Positions 1 to 9,337 of a DNA stretch of 64,000 nt are shown here, in pieces; position 1 is the stretch's first letter, and each line of letters starts with the position of its first letter. This stretch comes from Sphingobacterium spiritivorum (GTDB lineage Bacteria > Bacteroidota > Bacteroidia > Sphingobacteriales > Sphingobacteriaceae). The stretch lies in NCBI RefSeq assembly GCF_016725325.1, contig NZ_CP068083.1, forward strand, positions 3,038,001-3,102,000, written 5' to 3'. A program made the position numbers and the translations under genes. The notes beneath the pieces were generated by a model, which was not told the DNA's origin, did no database searches, and saw only the letters and a list, made by a program, of their open reading frames with translations.

Positions 1-1
1 T

Positions 2-811
2 GCTAATCAAGAGCTGCATGTGACAGCCATAACCCGTAATACGGAACTCTTTTATTCCAGAACTTCTGAACCGGTGACGGCGCAGTTGTATCCTGTAGAC
101 CTGATACGCAGAACAGGAGATTACGATCATTTTCAGATCAGGCATCTGGATGCTGCAATTTATTTCGCTCAGGTACCTACCCTTAATGATCCCGTTCATA
201 TCAAGCTGGAAATGGTAGCTTTGCGTAATTTTATCGAACTGGTAAGAAGACAGAGCTGCTGGCGTATTACCTATGTCGCACGTCTGATGGACAAAAAACA
301 TCTTCGTCCTATAATAGATCTGTTCAATGCACAACAGATACAATATACCATTGTATTGAATAACTGTGCGGTAGGATTGGGTTCTATGCTGGATAATATA
401 TTCAAAGTTCTGGAGCAGCAAAAAATAGTGGCTTATGTTGGCCGGATTGCTAAAATCCGTTTTCAGCCCATTGCAGCTTTAGATGTGATCCGTTGGTTAC
501 AAAAAATGCTGAAAATGGATGTATTTACAGATAAGGTAATCGAACTGGGAGGGCCTTCTGTTGTGAGCTTCCGTGACTTTTTTAATCTTTATGCCCGTTT
601 TAGTCCGGATCAGGCTCCTCCCCGAACTCTTATCCTTCCCAAGCCCCTGGTCAAAGCGATATTTACAAAATTATATGACATTAACGGTGAAGATTTTGAG
701 GAATTCAGACAGGTTATCCGTTATGAAGATATTGTTGATAATCAGCAATGGCAGCAATTGATGCCCATGGAACTCACTCCACTGGAACAGGCGATTGAAC
801 AGGATTGTTAA
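2..811 (+). CDS. NAD(P)-binding NmrA/SDR-like protein, 5'-partial
   Basis: The reading frame is open to the window edge, so this is the C-terminal part of a longer gene. The GTG at 20 is probably an internal Val, not the start. What remains resembles atypical short-chain dehydrogenase/NmrA-like proteins: a strand-rich segment, HLDAAIYFAQVP, resembling the point where these proteins read 'D.VIH.A', then a stretch like the oxidoreductase-associated 'GG...SF.D' region (ELGGPSVVSFRDFF). The Rossmann glycine motif expected at the N-terminus lies outside the window. Such proteins bind NAD(P) and act as reductases or redox sensors; no substrate can be named. The next gene starts about 90 bp downstream behind its own candidate promoter. 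Confidence 0.6.
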   Translation, partial: ANQELHVTAITRNTELFYSRTSEPVTAQLYPVDLIRRTGDYDHFQIRHLDAAIYFAQVPTLNDPVHIKLEMVALRNFIELVRRQSCWRITYVARLMDKKHLRPIIDLFNAQQIQYTIVLNNCAVGLGSMLDNIFKVLEQQKIVAYVGRIAKIRFQPIAALDVIRWLQKMLKMDVFTDKVIELGGPSVVSFRDFFNLYARFSPDQAPPRTLILPKPLVKAIFTKLYDINGEDFEEFRQVIRYEDIVDNQQWQQLMPMELTPLEQAIEQDC

Positions 812-869
812 TCTGTTACTGTTATTTTGATAATTCTGTCAAAATAAGCCTTTACTTGGTATATTCTGT

Positions 870-877
870 TATTTTTG
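870..877 (+). promoter_or_regulatory. Candidate -7 element (TATTTTTG) for the ubiD-family gene
   Basis: The octamer matches the Bacteroidota -7 consensus TAnnTTTG exactly and lies 22 bp before the ATG at 900. No good TTG was seen at the expected -33 distance, so the call rests on the -7 box and its position. Confidence 0.35.
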
Positions 878-899
878 TAATCTTCAAGATACGACAGTT

Positions 900-2738
900 A
901 TGGGATATAAAAGTTTAGCTGAATGCGTGCTGGATCTGGAAAGACATGGCCACCTGATACGAATAAAAGAAGAAGTTGATCCTTATCTGGAGATGGCAGC
1001 TATACACATGCGTGTGTTTGACAAGGAAGGGCCGGCTTTATTTTTTGAACGTATTAAGGGTTCTGAATTTCCTGCTGTTTCCAATCTTTTCGGTACGCTG
1101 GAGCGTTCAAAATTTATGTTTCGGGATTCTTTGGATCATCTGAAAAAACTTGTGGATGTCAAAATGAATCCTGCTGCTGTACTTAAAAATCCTTTTCAAT
1201 ATGTAGGATCTTCCATGACCGCTCTGGGCGCTCTGCCCTGGAAACGAAAGAGCGGAGCTCCGATTCTGTATGGTAAAACGCAGATCAGCAAACTGCCGCA
1301 AATTGTAAACTGGCCAATGGATGGAGGCGCATTCGTCACGATGCCTCAGGTATATACAGAAGATGTAAGCAAACCCGGTATTATGAATGCTAATCTGGGC
1401 ATGTATCGCATACAATTATCCGGTAATGAGTATGTACCGGACCGGGAGATTGGATTGCATTATCAGTTGCACAGAGGAATAGGGGTACATCAGACTAAGG
1501 CAAATGAACTTGGGATACCTTTGAAAGTGAGTATTTTTGTTGGCGGACCTCCGTCTCACCCGTTATCTGCTGTCATGCCGCTACCCGAAGGCTTGTCTGA
1601 AATGATCTTTGCAGGTGCCCTGGGTAACAGAAGATTTAGATACTTCTATGATGAGGAAGGTTTTTGTATTTCTGCAGATGCAGACTTTGTGATCACCGGA
1701 ACTGTATATCCTAATGAAAATAAACCGGAAGGTCCGTTTGGGGATCACATCGGTTATTATAGTCTTACACACCCTTTTCCGTTGATGCGGGTACACAATG
1801 TATACCACAAGAAAGATCCGATATGGTCGTTTACTGTGGTAGGGCGACCTCCTCAGGAAGATACAAGTTTCGGAGCTTTAATACATGAAATCACAGGTTC
1901 TGCAATTCCGCAGGAAATCAATGGATTACATGCGGTGAATGCGGTTGATCCGGCAGGGGTGCATCCTTTGTTGTTCGCCATTGGTTCAGAACGGTATACT
2001 CCTTACCAACAAGTGGATCGTCCCCAGGAAATCCTTACTATTGCTAATCAGATCCTGGGAAAGAATCAATTGAGTCTTGCTAAATATCTTTTTATTTCTG
2101 CTTATGAAGATAATCCTAAACTGGATATCCATAATATCCCGCAGTTTTTCAGACATATATTAGAGCGTATAGATCTGACACGTGATATTCATTTTCACAC
2201 AAATACGACAATTGATACCCTGGATTATTCCGGAGAAGGACTGAATGCCGGATCTAAAGTAGTATTTGCTGCTGCAGGAACACAGAAAAGAACGCTGGCA
2301 ACGGAGCTCCCGGCCGGATTTGAGCTGGCAAGACCTTTTCAACATGCACGTATGGCGATACCGGGAGTACTGATGGTCGAAGGAAGTGTATTTACGAATT
2401 ATGAACAGGAACAGTCCGTTATTGAAGAATGGTGTAAGCAGGTGGCTCATCTGGACTGGACTGGAATACCAATGATCGTATTGACAGATGATGCCGGCTT
2501 TGCAGCAGAGACCGTCAATAACTTTGTATGGGTGACTTTCACAAGGAGTAATCCTGCCTATGATATTTACGGTATCCGGAGTTTTACCAGATTTAAACAT
2601 TGGGGATGTGAAGGTCCGTTTATTATTGATGCACGCAGTAAACCTCATCATGCTCCTGCACTGATCAAAGATGAAGCAGTAGAACGCAGAGTTGATGCAT
2701 TGGGTGAAAAGGGAGGGTCGCTGTACGGAATTATTTAG
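900..2738 (+). CDS. UbiD-family (prenyl-FMN) decarboxylase
   Basis: A 612-residue protein with the overall pattern of UbiD-family decarboxylases. These use prenylated FMN to decarboxylate aromatic or alpha,beta-unsaturated acids. The N-terminus GYKSLAECVLDLERHGHLIR is typical, and the conserved central segment TVVGRPPQEDTSFG is present. The length is above that of E. coli UbiD (about 500 residues) and fits the longer form common in Bacteroidota. In this phylum, where menaquinone is the usual quinone, such proteins are often annotated as menaquinone-pathway decarboxylases; that role is an inference. No UbiX prenyltransferase lies in the window. The response-regulator gene begins 35 bp downstream, so the two may be co-transcribed. 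Confidence 0.85.
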   Translation: MGYKSLAECVLDLERHGHLIRIKEEVDPYLEMAAIHMRVFDKEGPALFFERIKGSEFPAVSNLFGTLERSKFMFRDSLDHLKKLVDVKMNPAAVLKNPFQYVGSSMTALGALPWKRKSGAPILYGKTQISKLPQIVNWPMDGGAFVTMPQVYTEDVSKPGIMNANLGMYRIQLSGNEYVPDREIGLHYQLHRGIGVHQTKANELGIPLKVSIFVGGPPSHPLSAVMPLPEGLSEMIFAGALGNRRFRYFYDEEGFCISADADFVITGTVYPNENKPEGPFGDHIGYYSLTHPFPLMRVHNVYHKKDPIWSFTVVGRPPQEDTSFGALIHEITGSAIPQEINGLHAVNAVDPAGVHPLLFAIGSERYTPYQQVDRPQEILTIANQILGKNQLSLAKYLFISAYEDNPKLDIHNIPQFFRHILERIDLTRDIHFHTNTTIDTLDYSGEGLNAGSKVVFAAAGTQKRTLATELPAGFELARPFQHARMAIPGVLMVEGSVFTNYEQEQSVIEEWCKQVAHLDWTGIPMIVLTDDAGFAAETVNNFVWVTFTRSNPAYDIYGIRSFTRFKHWGCEGPFIIDARSKPHHAPALIKDEAVERRVDALGEKGGSLYGII

Positions 2739-2773
2739 ATTAGGGATATCAGGAAATTTATATTTATAGAACT

Positions 2774-4120
2774 GTGAAACGAGTACTGTTAATCGATGAT
2801 GAGCATAAACTACGGACCCTTCTTGCCCGCATTATAGGTCTTGAAGGTGAGGGCTACGAGGTGACGGAAGCGGATAGTCTCAAGGCAGCAATCAGGCAAT
2901 TGAATAAAGCAGATTATGATGTGGTGCTTTGTGATGTCAAATTGCCGGATGGGGATGGCGTAAGTTTTATTCCACAAATCAAAACCCTGCAGCCTTTGGC
3001 AGAGGTCATTCTGCTAACGGCCTATGGTAATATTCCGGATGGAGTGAAAGCTATCAAAAACGGTGCATTTGATTATATTACCAAAGGGGATGATAATCAC
3101 CGGATCATTCCGTTGCTGAATAAAGCATATGATAAGGCTTCTCTGGCAAAACGTGTCCATCAACTAGAGCTTAAGATTGAGAAAAAATATTCTTTTGAAA
3201 GTATTATCGGCAAGTCAAAAGCTGTTTTACAGGCTGTGGCTTTAGGAAAGAAAGTCGCTCCTATGGACACAACGGTTTTACTGCTGGGAGAGACCGGTAC
3301 GGGAAAGGAAGTCTTTGCACAGGCCATCCATTATGAAAGCAACCGGAAGAGCAAGCCTTTTGTGGCTATTAACTGTTCTGCATTCGGAAGAGAAATTCTG
3401 GAAAGTGAGCTGTTTGGTCACAGAGAAGGAGCCTTTACCGGAGCCAGTAAAGATAAAAAGGGTCTATTTGAAGAAGCAAATACCGGTACTATATTTCTGG
3501 ACGAAATAGGAGAGATGTCAATAGATTTACAGGCTAAGTTATTGCGTGTGCTGGAGTCTGGTGAATTTCTTAAAGTCGGGGACACGAAAGCTACACGTGT
3601 GGATGTACGCATATTAGCTGCTACTAACCGTAATCTGGAAGAAGAGATAGCAAAAGAACATTTCCGAAGTGATCTTTACTATCGGTTATCCGTATTTACG
3701 ATCACATTGCCTCCTTTGAGGGAGCGACAAGAGGATGTTGAATTACTGGCGCAATATTACATGCAGATATATGCCCTTAAAGCAAATCTTAGTTCAGTGA
3801 CATGTACATCAGATTACTTAAATGCGCTTAAAAACTATTCCTGGAAAGGGAATATCAGAGAATTGAAAAATATTATCGAACGGAGTGTGATCGTATCCGA
3901 TGGAAATGTACTGGATATGACATGTCTGCCAGATGAATTTAATAGAATAGACAGACAATCGCTGTATCAATCACCTTTCTCTATGGCATTGGCGGAGCAG
4001 GCACATATCCAAAAGGTATTGCTCCATACACAGGGAAATAAAGCTGAAGCTGCCCGTTTAATGGGAATTGGTATTGCCACGCTCTACCGTAAAATAGAGG
4101 AATATAAGATTAGTATATAA
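2774..4120 (+). CDS. NtrC-family sigma-54-dependent response regulator (putative Kdp regulator)
   Basis: A 448-residue three-domain activator starting at GTG. The receiver domain spans residues 1-120, with acidic pocket D8/D9, phospho-acceptor D54, T82 and K104. The AAA+ domain has Walker A GETGTGKE (172-179), the sigma-54 contact loop GAFTGA (219-224) and Walker B GTIFLDEI (239-246). A Fis-type helix-turn-helix closes the protein (NKAEAARLMGIGIATLYRK). It is expected to bind upstream enhancers and open sigma-54 promoters. Its likely partner is the kinase at 12222-13946, because the kdp locus between them has no OmpR-type KdpE; that pairing is inferred. A strong terminator follows at 4274-4299. 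Confidence 0.9.
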   Translation: MKRVLLIDDEHKLRTLLARIIGLEGEGYEVTEADSLKAAIRQLNKADYDVVLCDVKLPDGDGVSFIPQIKTLQPLAEVILLTAYGNIPDGVKAIKNGAFDYITKGDDNHRIIPLLNKAYDKASLAKRVHQLELKIEKKYSFESIIGKSKAVLQAVALGKKVAPMDTTVLLLGETGTGKEVFAQAIHYESNRKSKPFVAINCSAFGREILESELFGHREGAFTGASKDKKGLFEEANTGTIFLDEIGEMSIDLQAKLLRVLESGEFLKVGDTKATRVDVRILAATNRNLEEEIAKEHFRSDLYYRLSVFTITLPPLRERQEDVELLAQYYMQIYALKANLSSVTCTSDYLNALKNYSWKGNIRELKNIIERSVIVSDGNVLDMTCLPDEFNRIDRQSLYQSPFSMALAEQAHIQKVLLHTQGNKAEAARLMGIGIATLYRKIEEYKISI

Positions 4121-4273
4121 ATGAAAACAACGGATCTGTTCCGGAATATAGTATACTATTTATGAAATATCTTTTGGGGTATCAAATACTGACAGATTTA
4201 CTAAGACAATAACAGAAGATCAGCATACTTCCTGTACAGGAATAAATAAATTAACCCTTCCATTTTAATAATG

Positions 4274-4299
4274 AGCCTATCAAAATGATAGGCTTTTTT
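4274..4299 (+). terminator. Intrinsic terminator after the response regulator
   Basis: A perfect 9-bp stem (4274-4282 with 4286-4294), a 3-nt AAA loop and six Ts form a textbook rho-independent terminator. It separates the regulator transcript from the kdp cluster, which therefore needs its own promoter. The rest of 4121-4424 is AT-rich and shows no gene. Confidence 0.8.
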
Positions 4300-4380
4300 A
4301 TGTTTAAAATTTCGAAAAAATTATATTTTTAATTGATTTTCAGGCGGTTATATTTTTTTATAATTCAAATGGTCTTTCTT

Positions 4381-4397
4381 TTGGCATAAGGGATTCC
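4381..4397 (+). promoter_or_regulatory. Weak sigma-54-like (-24/-12) promoter candidate for the kdp cluster
   Basis: TTGGCAT gives a good -24 element. The -12 element is poor: with GG-N10 spacing the expected GC reads TC. The site ends 27 bp before the first start codon at 4425, and an NtrC-type activator is encoded immediately upstream. This is a suggestion from position and partial match only. Confidence 0.3.
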
Positions 4398-4424
4398 AAA
4401 TCAGATAATATAAATTTTATACCG

Positions 4425-4787
4425 ATGAAAATTATTCACAAATCAGATCTGCTTCCCCTTATTTCGGCCGAGATCCCGGAAGTCAGTGAGGAAGTTAACA
4501 GGCTTAGTTCAAGGGAGAATATCGCAGGTGCTATTCAGATCGTAGTCACTTTTATGAAAGATATGCTTCAGCACCATAATCTGCCTCGGGTACGCTGGAG
4601 TATGATGTTTATGGGATGGCTTTACGGAAGAAGCGATGCCGCAGTGAAAGAGATCATCGAAAATCTCTTTGTACGATCATTCAACGGAATGAAACGTATC
4701 TGTCATCCGCAAGAATGGCAATCCGTTGAGACTAAGATTCCTTATTCATTACGTTCCGTTTATATCCGTCAACTTTCATCATTATAA
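4425..4787 (+). CDS. Small kdp-cluster protein, paralogue 1 (function unknown)
   Basis: A 120-residue, probably soluble protein with no signal peptide or TM segment. It aligns by eye with the protein at 5039-5371. The shared pattern is an N-terminal hydrophobic/acidic stretch (LLPLISAEIPEVSEEV versus WLPQVIHEQISDD), a helical middle with AVKEIIENLF versus KNAIENEFL, and the closing LRSVYIRQL versus LRQVYLKTI. It may belong to the small DUF7674-like group, but I cannot confirm this. It is the first gene of the cluster, 2 bp before the next ORF, and sits between the terminator at 4274-4299 and kdpF. Co-expression with the K+ pump is likely; no biochemical role can be assigned. Confidence 0.7.
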   Translation: MKIIHKSDLLPLISAEIPEVSEEVNRLSSRENIAGAIQIVVTFMKDMLQHHNLPRVRWSMMFMGWLYGRSDAAVKEIIENLFVRSFNGMKRICHPQEWQSVETKIPYSLRSVYIRQLSSL

Positions 4788-4789
4788 TT

Positions 4790-5023
4790 ATGAAATCCGC
4801 ATGTACTTATCAGGATAAGAGAAAGATTGTCGGCAGATGGAGCAAGGTCAAACCGTTCCGTTTGTTGATCTACCTTTTTGTCTACGTGATCCTGATCGGT
4901 TCATCTTTCAGATTTATGTATCAATATCTACACTTATCCATGCTTACAGTCTTATTAATTATAGCAGGCATTATATGTTTTGCGCTGTTCTATAAATCCA
5001 TCAATTTTTTTGATAAAATCTAA
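4790..5023 (+). CDS. Small two-TM membrane protein in the kdp cluster
   Basis: A 77-residue protein with a basic N-terminus (about residues 9-22, rich in Lys/Arg) followed by two hydrophobic helices, roughly residues 24-42 and 50-70. It starts 2 bp after the stop of paralogue 1 and ends 15 bp before paralogue 2, so translation of the three is probably coupled. By the positive-inside rule the basic N-terminus would be cytoplasmic, making a hairpin with both ends inside. No known family was recognised. It could anchor or modulate the two small soluble neighbours or the Kdp complex; that is conjecture from location. Confidence 0.65.
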   Translation: MKSACTYQDKRKIVGRWSKVKPFRLLIYLFVYVILIGSSFRFMYQYLHLSMLTVLLIIAGIICFALFYKSINFFDKI

Positions 5024-5038
5024 TTATTCATTCGCGAT

Positions 5039-5371
5039 ATGGAAACTAAAGTTATTAAAACAATCCGTGAATGGCTTCCTCAGGTCATCCATGAGCAGAT
5101 CAGCGATGATTATACCGCTTTGCAATCACTGGCAGGTTATTTTTTACAGCACATTCAGGGTGATGAAGAACAGCAAGCTATGGCCATTGAAGCCGCTCAG
5201 ATTGTCAATATTCTATATCTGAACGGAAAATTGCACGATAAAAATGCTATTGAAAATGAGTTTCTAAGCATTATAGCAAATGAGGAAACTCCAAAAAGTC
5301 TAAAGAAACATCTGACATTTTTTCCAAAAGAACTGAGACAGGTGTATTTGAAAACAATAATTGAAAATTAA
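5039..5371 (+). CDS. Small kdp-cluster protein, paralogue 2 (function unknown)
   Basis: A 110-residue acidic, predicted all-helical soluble protein related by eye to the product at 4425-4787 (shared C-terminal pattern P..LR.VY). It ends one base before kdpF starts at 5373, so it is clearly part of the same transcript. There is no catalytic motif, Cys/His cluster or membrane segment. The duplication flanking a membrane hairpin, directly ahead of kdpF, suggests a lineage-specific accessory module of the K+ pump. Alternatives such as a toxin/antitoxin-like pair were considered, but nothing in the sequence supports them. Confidence 0.7.
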   Translation: METKVIKTIREWLPQVIHEQISDDYTALQSLAGYFLQHIQGDEEQQAMAIEAAQIVNILYLNGKLHDKNAIENEFLSIIANEETPKSLKKHLTFFPKELRQVYLKTIIEN

Positions 5372-5372
5372 C

Positions 5373-5450
5373 ATGACCGCATTATTTATTATCTCTATTC
5401 TGGTGTTTGTATATATCTGTTATGTGTTACTCAAACCGGAAAAATTTTAA
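5373..5450 (+). CDS. kdpF: KdpF, small stabilising subunit of the Kdp K+ pump
   Basis: Only 25 residues, easily missed by gene finders. It is one hydrophobic helix (about residues 4-20) followed by LLKPEKF at the C-terminus, the hallmark ending of KdpF (typically L.RPEKF). KdpF is a membrane peptide that sits beside KdpA and stabilises the KdpFABC complex. It begins one base after the stop of the preceding ORF and ends 59 bp before kdpA, the position KdpF has in other kdp operons. Confidence is high because of the motif and context together. Confidence 0.88.
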   Translation: MTALFIISILVFVYICYVLLKPEKF

Positions 5451-5509
5451 GTCATCTATTTACGGTGTGTATATCTTATACGCCGCAACAAATAATCTAA
5501 AACAATAAT

Positions 5510-7198
5510 ATGAACACAGAAATTTTAGGTATAGTCTTTATGTTTATCCTGACGGTCATTCTGGCTATACCTTTTGGAAAATATATCGCTAAAGTTTTCG
5601 GAAATGAAAAAACATGGCTTGATCCTGTTTTCAATCCGCTGGAGAGATTAATATTCCGTACCAGCGGTATTGATCAGTATCAGGAAATGAACTGGAAACA
5701 GCATATGGCTGCATTGCTGACCATTAATATGCTTTGGTTTTTGGTAGGCATGGTTATCCTTATGACACAGCAGTGGCTGCCTTTAAATCCGGATAACAAT
5801 CCCAATATGTCAGCACATCTGGCTTTTAATACGACTATTTCTTTTGTCGTTAACTGTAATCTCCAACATTATTCGGGAGAGACCGGTGTAAGTTATCTGA
5901 GTCAATTTTGGCTGATGTTTCTGCAATTTGTAAGCTCTGGTACAGGCATGGCTGCTGGCGTTGTTCTTTTCAAGGCATTCCGCGAAAAGAGAAGTGATAC
6001 ACTTGGCAATTTCTACAACTTTTTCGTTAAATCCTGTACGCGTATTTTACTTCCGTTATCTATTGTTGTAGCCTTGATTCTGGTCTTTAACGGTACACCG
6101 ATGACATTCAACGGAAAGGATAGTATGACCACGCTGGAGGGAAAGACAGTAGATGTATCTACGGGTCCGGCTGCGGGCTTTATTGCTATCAAACACGTAG
6201 GAACTAACGGAGGTGGTTTTTTTGGAGTCAATTCTAATCATCCGTTTGAAAATCCGAATTATCTGACCAATATCACAGAGATGTTTGCGCAGATGATCAT
6301 TCCGTTAGCTATGATCTTTGCCTTTGGTTTTTTTATAAGACGGAAAAAACTTTCCTGGATGATTTTCGGAGTTATGACTGTAGGATTCTTACTGCTGGTC
6401 ATTCCGAATATTATCCTGGAAGCAAAAGGTAACCCTGCAGTAAGCGGGATGGGTATTGATATTTCATCGGGCAATACAGAAGGAAAGGAAATGCGGTTTG
6501 GCGCGATTGCCTCAGGTTACTGGAGTATTGCGACCACTGTGATCTCTACCGGATCTATCAATGCTATGCATGACAGTACTATGCCCCTCAGCGGTATGAA
6601 TGAGTTGTTGGCTATGATGATTAATGCGTTCTATGGCGGAAATGGAGTGGGCCTGCTGAACTTTTTTATTTTTATTATTCTGGGTGTGTTTATCAGTGGT
6701 CTGATGGTCGGAAGGACTCCGGAATTCCTGGGAAAGAAAATCGAAGCCCGCGAAATGAAGATCGCTATGATCATCGCACTTTTGCATCCCTTCCTGATTC
6801 TGGTGGGAACAGCTCTGGCAAGTGCATTCCCGGAGTATGGGATGGCCACATTGAACAATCCGGGTTTTCATGGATTCAGTGAAATGCTCTATGAATATAC
6901 GTCTTCTGCTGCAAATAACGGTAGTGGATTTGAAGGGTTGGGTGACAATACGTTGTGGTGGAATGTCAGTACCGGATTTGTCCTGATTCTGAGTCGTTTC
7001 CTGCCCATTATAGGCCCTGTCGCTATTGCAGGTTTGCTAGCCGCTAAAAATTACATTCCTGAGGGATCGGGGACATTAAAAACAGATACGGCAACATTCG
7101 GGCTCATGGTTTTTGCTGTAATCGTTATTGTCGCAGCACTTGCTTTCTTTCCGGCATTGACACTTGGTCCTATCGCCGAACATTTTTCACTTAACTAA
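5510..7198 (+). CDS. kdpA: KdpA, potassium-binding/translocating subunit
   Basis: A 562-residue polytopic inner-membrane protein, near the family's usual length (about 557-560). It belongs to the K+ transporter superfamily with four pseudo-repeats, each with a P-loop. The filters are recognisable: NCNLQHYSGETG, TNGGGFFGVNS, STGSINAMHDS and ANNGSGFEGLGDNT. The first filter reads V-N-C-N-L-Q where E. coli has T-N-T-N-W-Q, as I recall it; this may be a lineage feature. KdpA carries K+ selected from the periplasm to the pump. It lies between kdpF and kdpB in the standard order. Confidence 0.97.
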   Translation: MNTEILGIVFMFILTVILAIPFGKYIAKVFGNEKTWLDPVFNPLERLIFRTSGIDQYQEMNWKQHMAALLTINMLWFLVGMVILMTQQWLPLNPDNNPNMSAHLAFNTTISFVVNCNLQHYSGETGVSYLSQFWLMFLQFVSSGTGMAAGVVLFKAFREKRSDTLGNFYNFFVKSCTRILLPLSIVVALILVFNGTPMTFNGKDSMTTLEGKTVDVSTGPAAGFIAIKHVGTNGGGFFGVNSNHPFENPNYLTNITEMFAQMIIPLAMIFAFGFFIRRKKLSWMIFGVMTVGFLLLVIPNIILEAKGNPAVSGMGIDISSGNTEGKEMRFGAIASGYWSIATTVISTGSINAMHDSTMPLSGMNELLAMMINAFYGGNGVGLLNFFIFIILGVFISGLMVGRTPEFLGKKIEAREMKIAMIIALLHPFLILVGTALASAFPEYGMATLNNPGFHGFSEMLYEYTSSAANNGSGFEGLGDNTLWWNVSTGFVLILSRFLPIIGPVAIAGLLAAKNYIPEGSGTLKTDTATFGLMVFAVIVIVAALAFFPALTLGPIAEHFSLN

Positions 7199-7270
7199 GC
7201 CGCAATACAGAACAGTCGTATAAGAGATTACTCTTTTGCTTTAAGGCTCATTTATAATATAAATAACAAT

Positions 7271-9283
7271 ATGAACTCAACTAATAAATCTTTGTTCCAA
7301 AAAGATCTGATAAAAGAAGCCTTTGCTCAATCTTTTGTCAAGTTAAATCCTAAGCTTATGTTTCGGAATCCGGTGATGTTCACTGTAGAAGTCGGTACAC
7401 TGGTGATGCTGGTTGTCACCCTCTGGACGCTGAGTGGAGACCGTTCACAGGGTAGTTTTGGATATAATGCAACAGTGTTTGTGGTTTTATTTTTCACGCT
7501 TTTGTTTGCCAATTTTGCGGAAGCTATTGCTGAAGCAAGAGGAAAAGCGCAGGCTGACAGTCTTCGCAAAACCCGTGAAGAGACTCCTGCGAAACTAGAG
7601 AATGGAACTACAGTTTCTTCTTCTTCACTGAAAAAAGGTGATATTTTCATTTGCGAGGCTGGAGATGTAATTCCGACCGACGGGGAAATTATCGAAGGAC
7701 TGGCGACTATTGATGAGAGTGCCATCACAGGAGAATCTGCTCCTGTGATCCGGGAAGCTGGAGGTGATAAAAGCTCTGTAACCGGAGGAACCAAAGTCCT
7801 GTCGGATCGTATTAAAGTGAAGGTGACAACACAACCCGGGGAAAGTTTTCTGGATAAAATGATCGCTCTGGTAGAAGGTGCAAGTCGCCAAAAGACACCC
7901 AATGAAATTGCGCTGACGATATTGCTTGCCGGATTTACGCTGGTATTTATTATTGTAACCGTGACATTGAAACCTTTTGCAGATTATGCAAATGTATCTA
8001 TCACTATAGCTTCTTTCATTGCACTGTTTGTATGCCTTATTCCCACTACTATCGGAGGACTATTATCTGCTATCGGTATTGCGGGAATGGACAGAGCACT
8101 TCGTGCAAATGTCATCACCAAATCGGGGAAGGCCGTAGAGACAGCCGGAGATATTGATGTTCTGTTACTGGACAAAACAGGGACTATTACGATCGGTAAC
8201 CGCAAAGCAACCCGATTTTATGCAGCAGATGGAATAGAGGAGAAACAACTTATCCGGGCTGCAGTTCTCAGCTCTATGGCGGATGATACGCCTGAAGGAA
8301 AATCTATTCTTGAACTGGCTAATCCGGATCCGTTGACACTGCAGATAAAAGATCCGCATTATATCAATTTTACAGCTGAAACCCGTACTTCGGGGGTAGA
8401 TTTCACAGATACACGTATTCGCAAGGGATCTACCGATGCGATCCGCAATATTGTGCTGAAAGCTGGCCACACCTTTCCTCAGGAGATTGAAGAGCGGGTT
8501 ACGCAAATCTCTGGTAACGGCGGAACACCACTTGTCGTTTCGCAAAATGAAAAAGTGATGGGTGTGATAGAATTGCAGGATATCATAAAGCCGGGTATAC
8601 AGGAACGTTTTGAGCGGTTGAGGAAGATGGGCATAAAGACGGTAATGGTTACCGGTGATAATCCGCTTACGGCAAAGTTCATTGCAGAGAAGGCCGGCGT
8701 GGATGATTTTATAGCAGAAGCTAAACCTGAGGATAAAATGAATTACATCAAACAGGAACAAGCAGAAGGTCGGTTGGTCGCGATGATGGGAGACGGTACA
8801 AATGATGCTCCTGCTTTAGCTCAGGCAGATGTCGGTGTAGCGATGAATAGCGGGACGCAGGCCGCAAAGGAAGCCGGAAATATGGTTGATCTGGATAATG
8901 ATCCAACCAAACTGATTGAGGTTGTGGAGATCGGTAAGCAGCTCCTGATGACGCGTGGTACATTGACAACGTTCTCCATCGCAAACGATGTGGCTAAATA
9001 TTTTGCGATTATTCCGGCATTGTTTATCACAGCTATTCCGGCCTTGCAAGGACTGAATATAATGCATTTAGGAAGCCCTCAGAGTGCTATTCTGTCTGCC
9101 GTGATCTTTAATGCAATCATTATTCCGGTATTGATTCCATTGGCACTCAAAGGAGTGACTTACAAACCTATCGGAGCTTCTGCTTTATTGCGGCGCAATT
9201 TGTTTTTGTATGGTTTCGGAGGGGTACTTATTCCTTTTGTGGCGATCAAACTCATAGATGTAGTCGTATCTCTTTTTATATAA
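7271..9283 (+). CDS. kdpB: KdpB, P-type ATPase subunit
   Basis: A 670-residue P-type ATPase of class IA. The visible motifs are actuator TGES (153-156), phosphorylation loop DKTGTIT with catalytic Asp301, PTT in the membrane (IPTTIGG, about 258-264), TGDNPLTA (461-468) and the hinge GDGTNDAPA (507-515). It hydrolyses ATP to drive K+ through KdpA. The TGES serine, target of inhibitory phosphorylation in E. coli KdpB, is retained (Ser156), so post-translational inhibition remains possible. It follows kdpA after 72 bp and precedes kdpC. Confidence 0.97.
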   Translation: MNSTNKSLFQKDLIKEAFAQSFVKLNPKLMFRNPVMFTVEVGTLVMLVVTLWTLSGDRSQGSFGYNATVFVVLFFTLLFANFAEAIAEARGKAQADSLRKTREETPAKLENGTTVSSSSLKKGDIFICEAGDVIPTDGEIIEGLATIDESAITGESAPVIREAGGDKSSVTGGTKVLSDRIKVKVTTQPGESFLDKMIALVEGASRQKTPNEIALTILLAGFTLVFIIVTVTLKPFADYANVSITIASFIALFVCLIPTTIGGLLSAIGIAGMDRALRANVITKSGKAVETAGDIDVLLLDKTGTITIGNRKATRFYAADGIEEKQLIRAAVLSSMADDTPEGKSILELANPDPLTLQIKDPHYINFTAETRTSGVDFTDTRIRKGSTDAIRNIVLKAGHTFPQEIEERVTQISGNGGTPLVVSQNEKVMGVIELQDIIKPGIQERFERLRKMGIKTVMVTGDNPLTAKFIAEKAGVDDFIAEAKPEDKMNYIKQEQAEGRLVAMMGDGTNDAPALAQADVGVAMNSGTQAAKEAGNMVDLDNDPTKLIEVVEIGKQLLMTRGTLTTFSIANDVAKYFAIIPALFITAIPALQGLNIMHLGSPQSAILSAVIFNAIIIPVLIPLALKGVTYKPIGASALLRRNLFLYGFGGVLIPFVAIKLIDVVVSLFI

Positions 9284-9337
9284 TATCAGGTTCTATCATC
9301 ACCATTGTTTCATAATACATTGATAAAGTTAATCATA

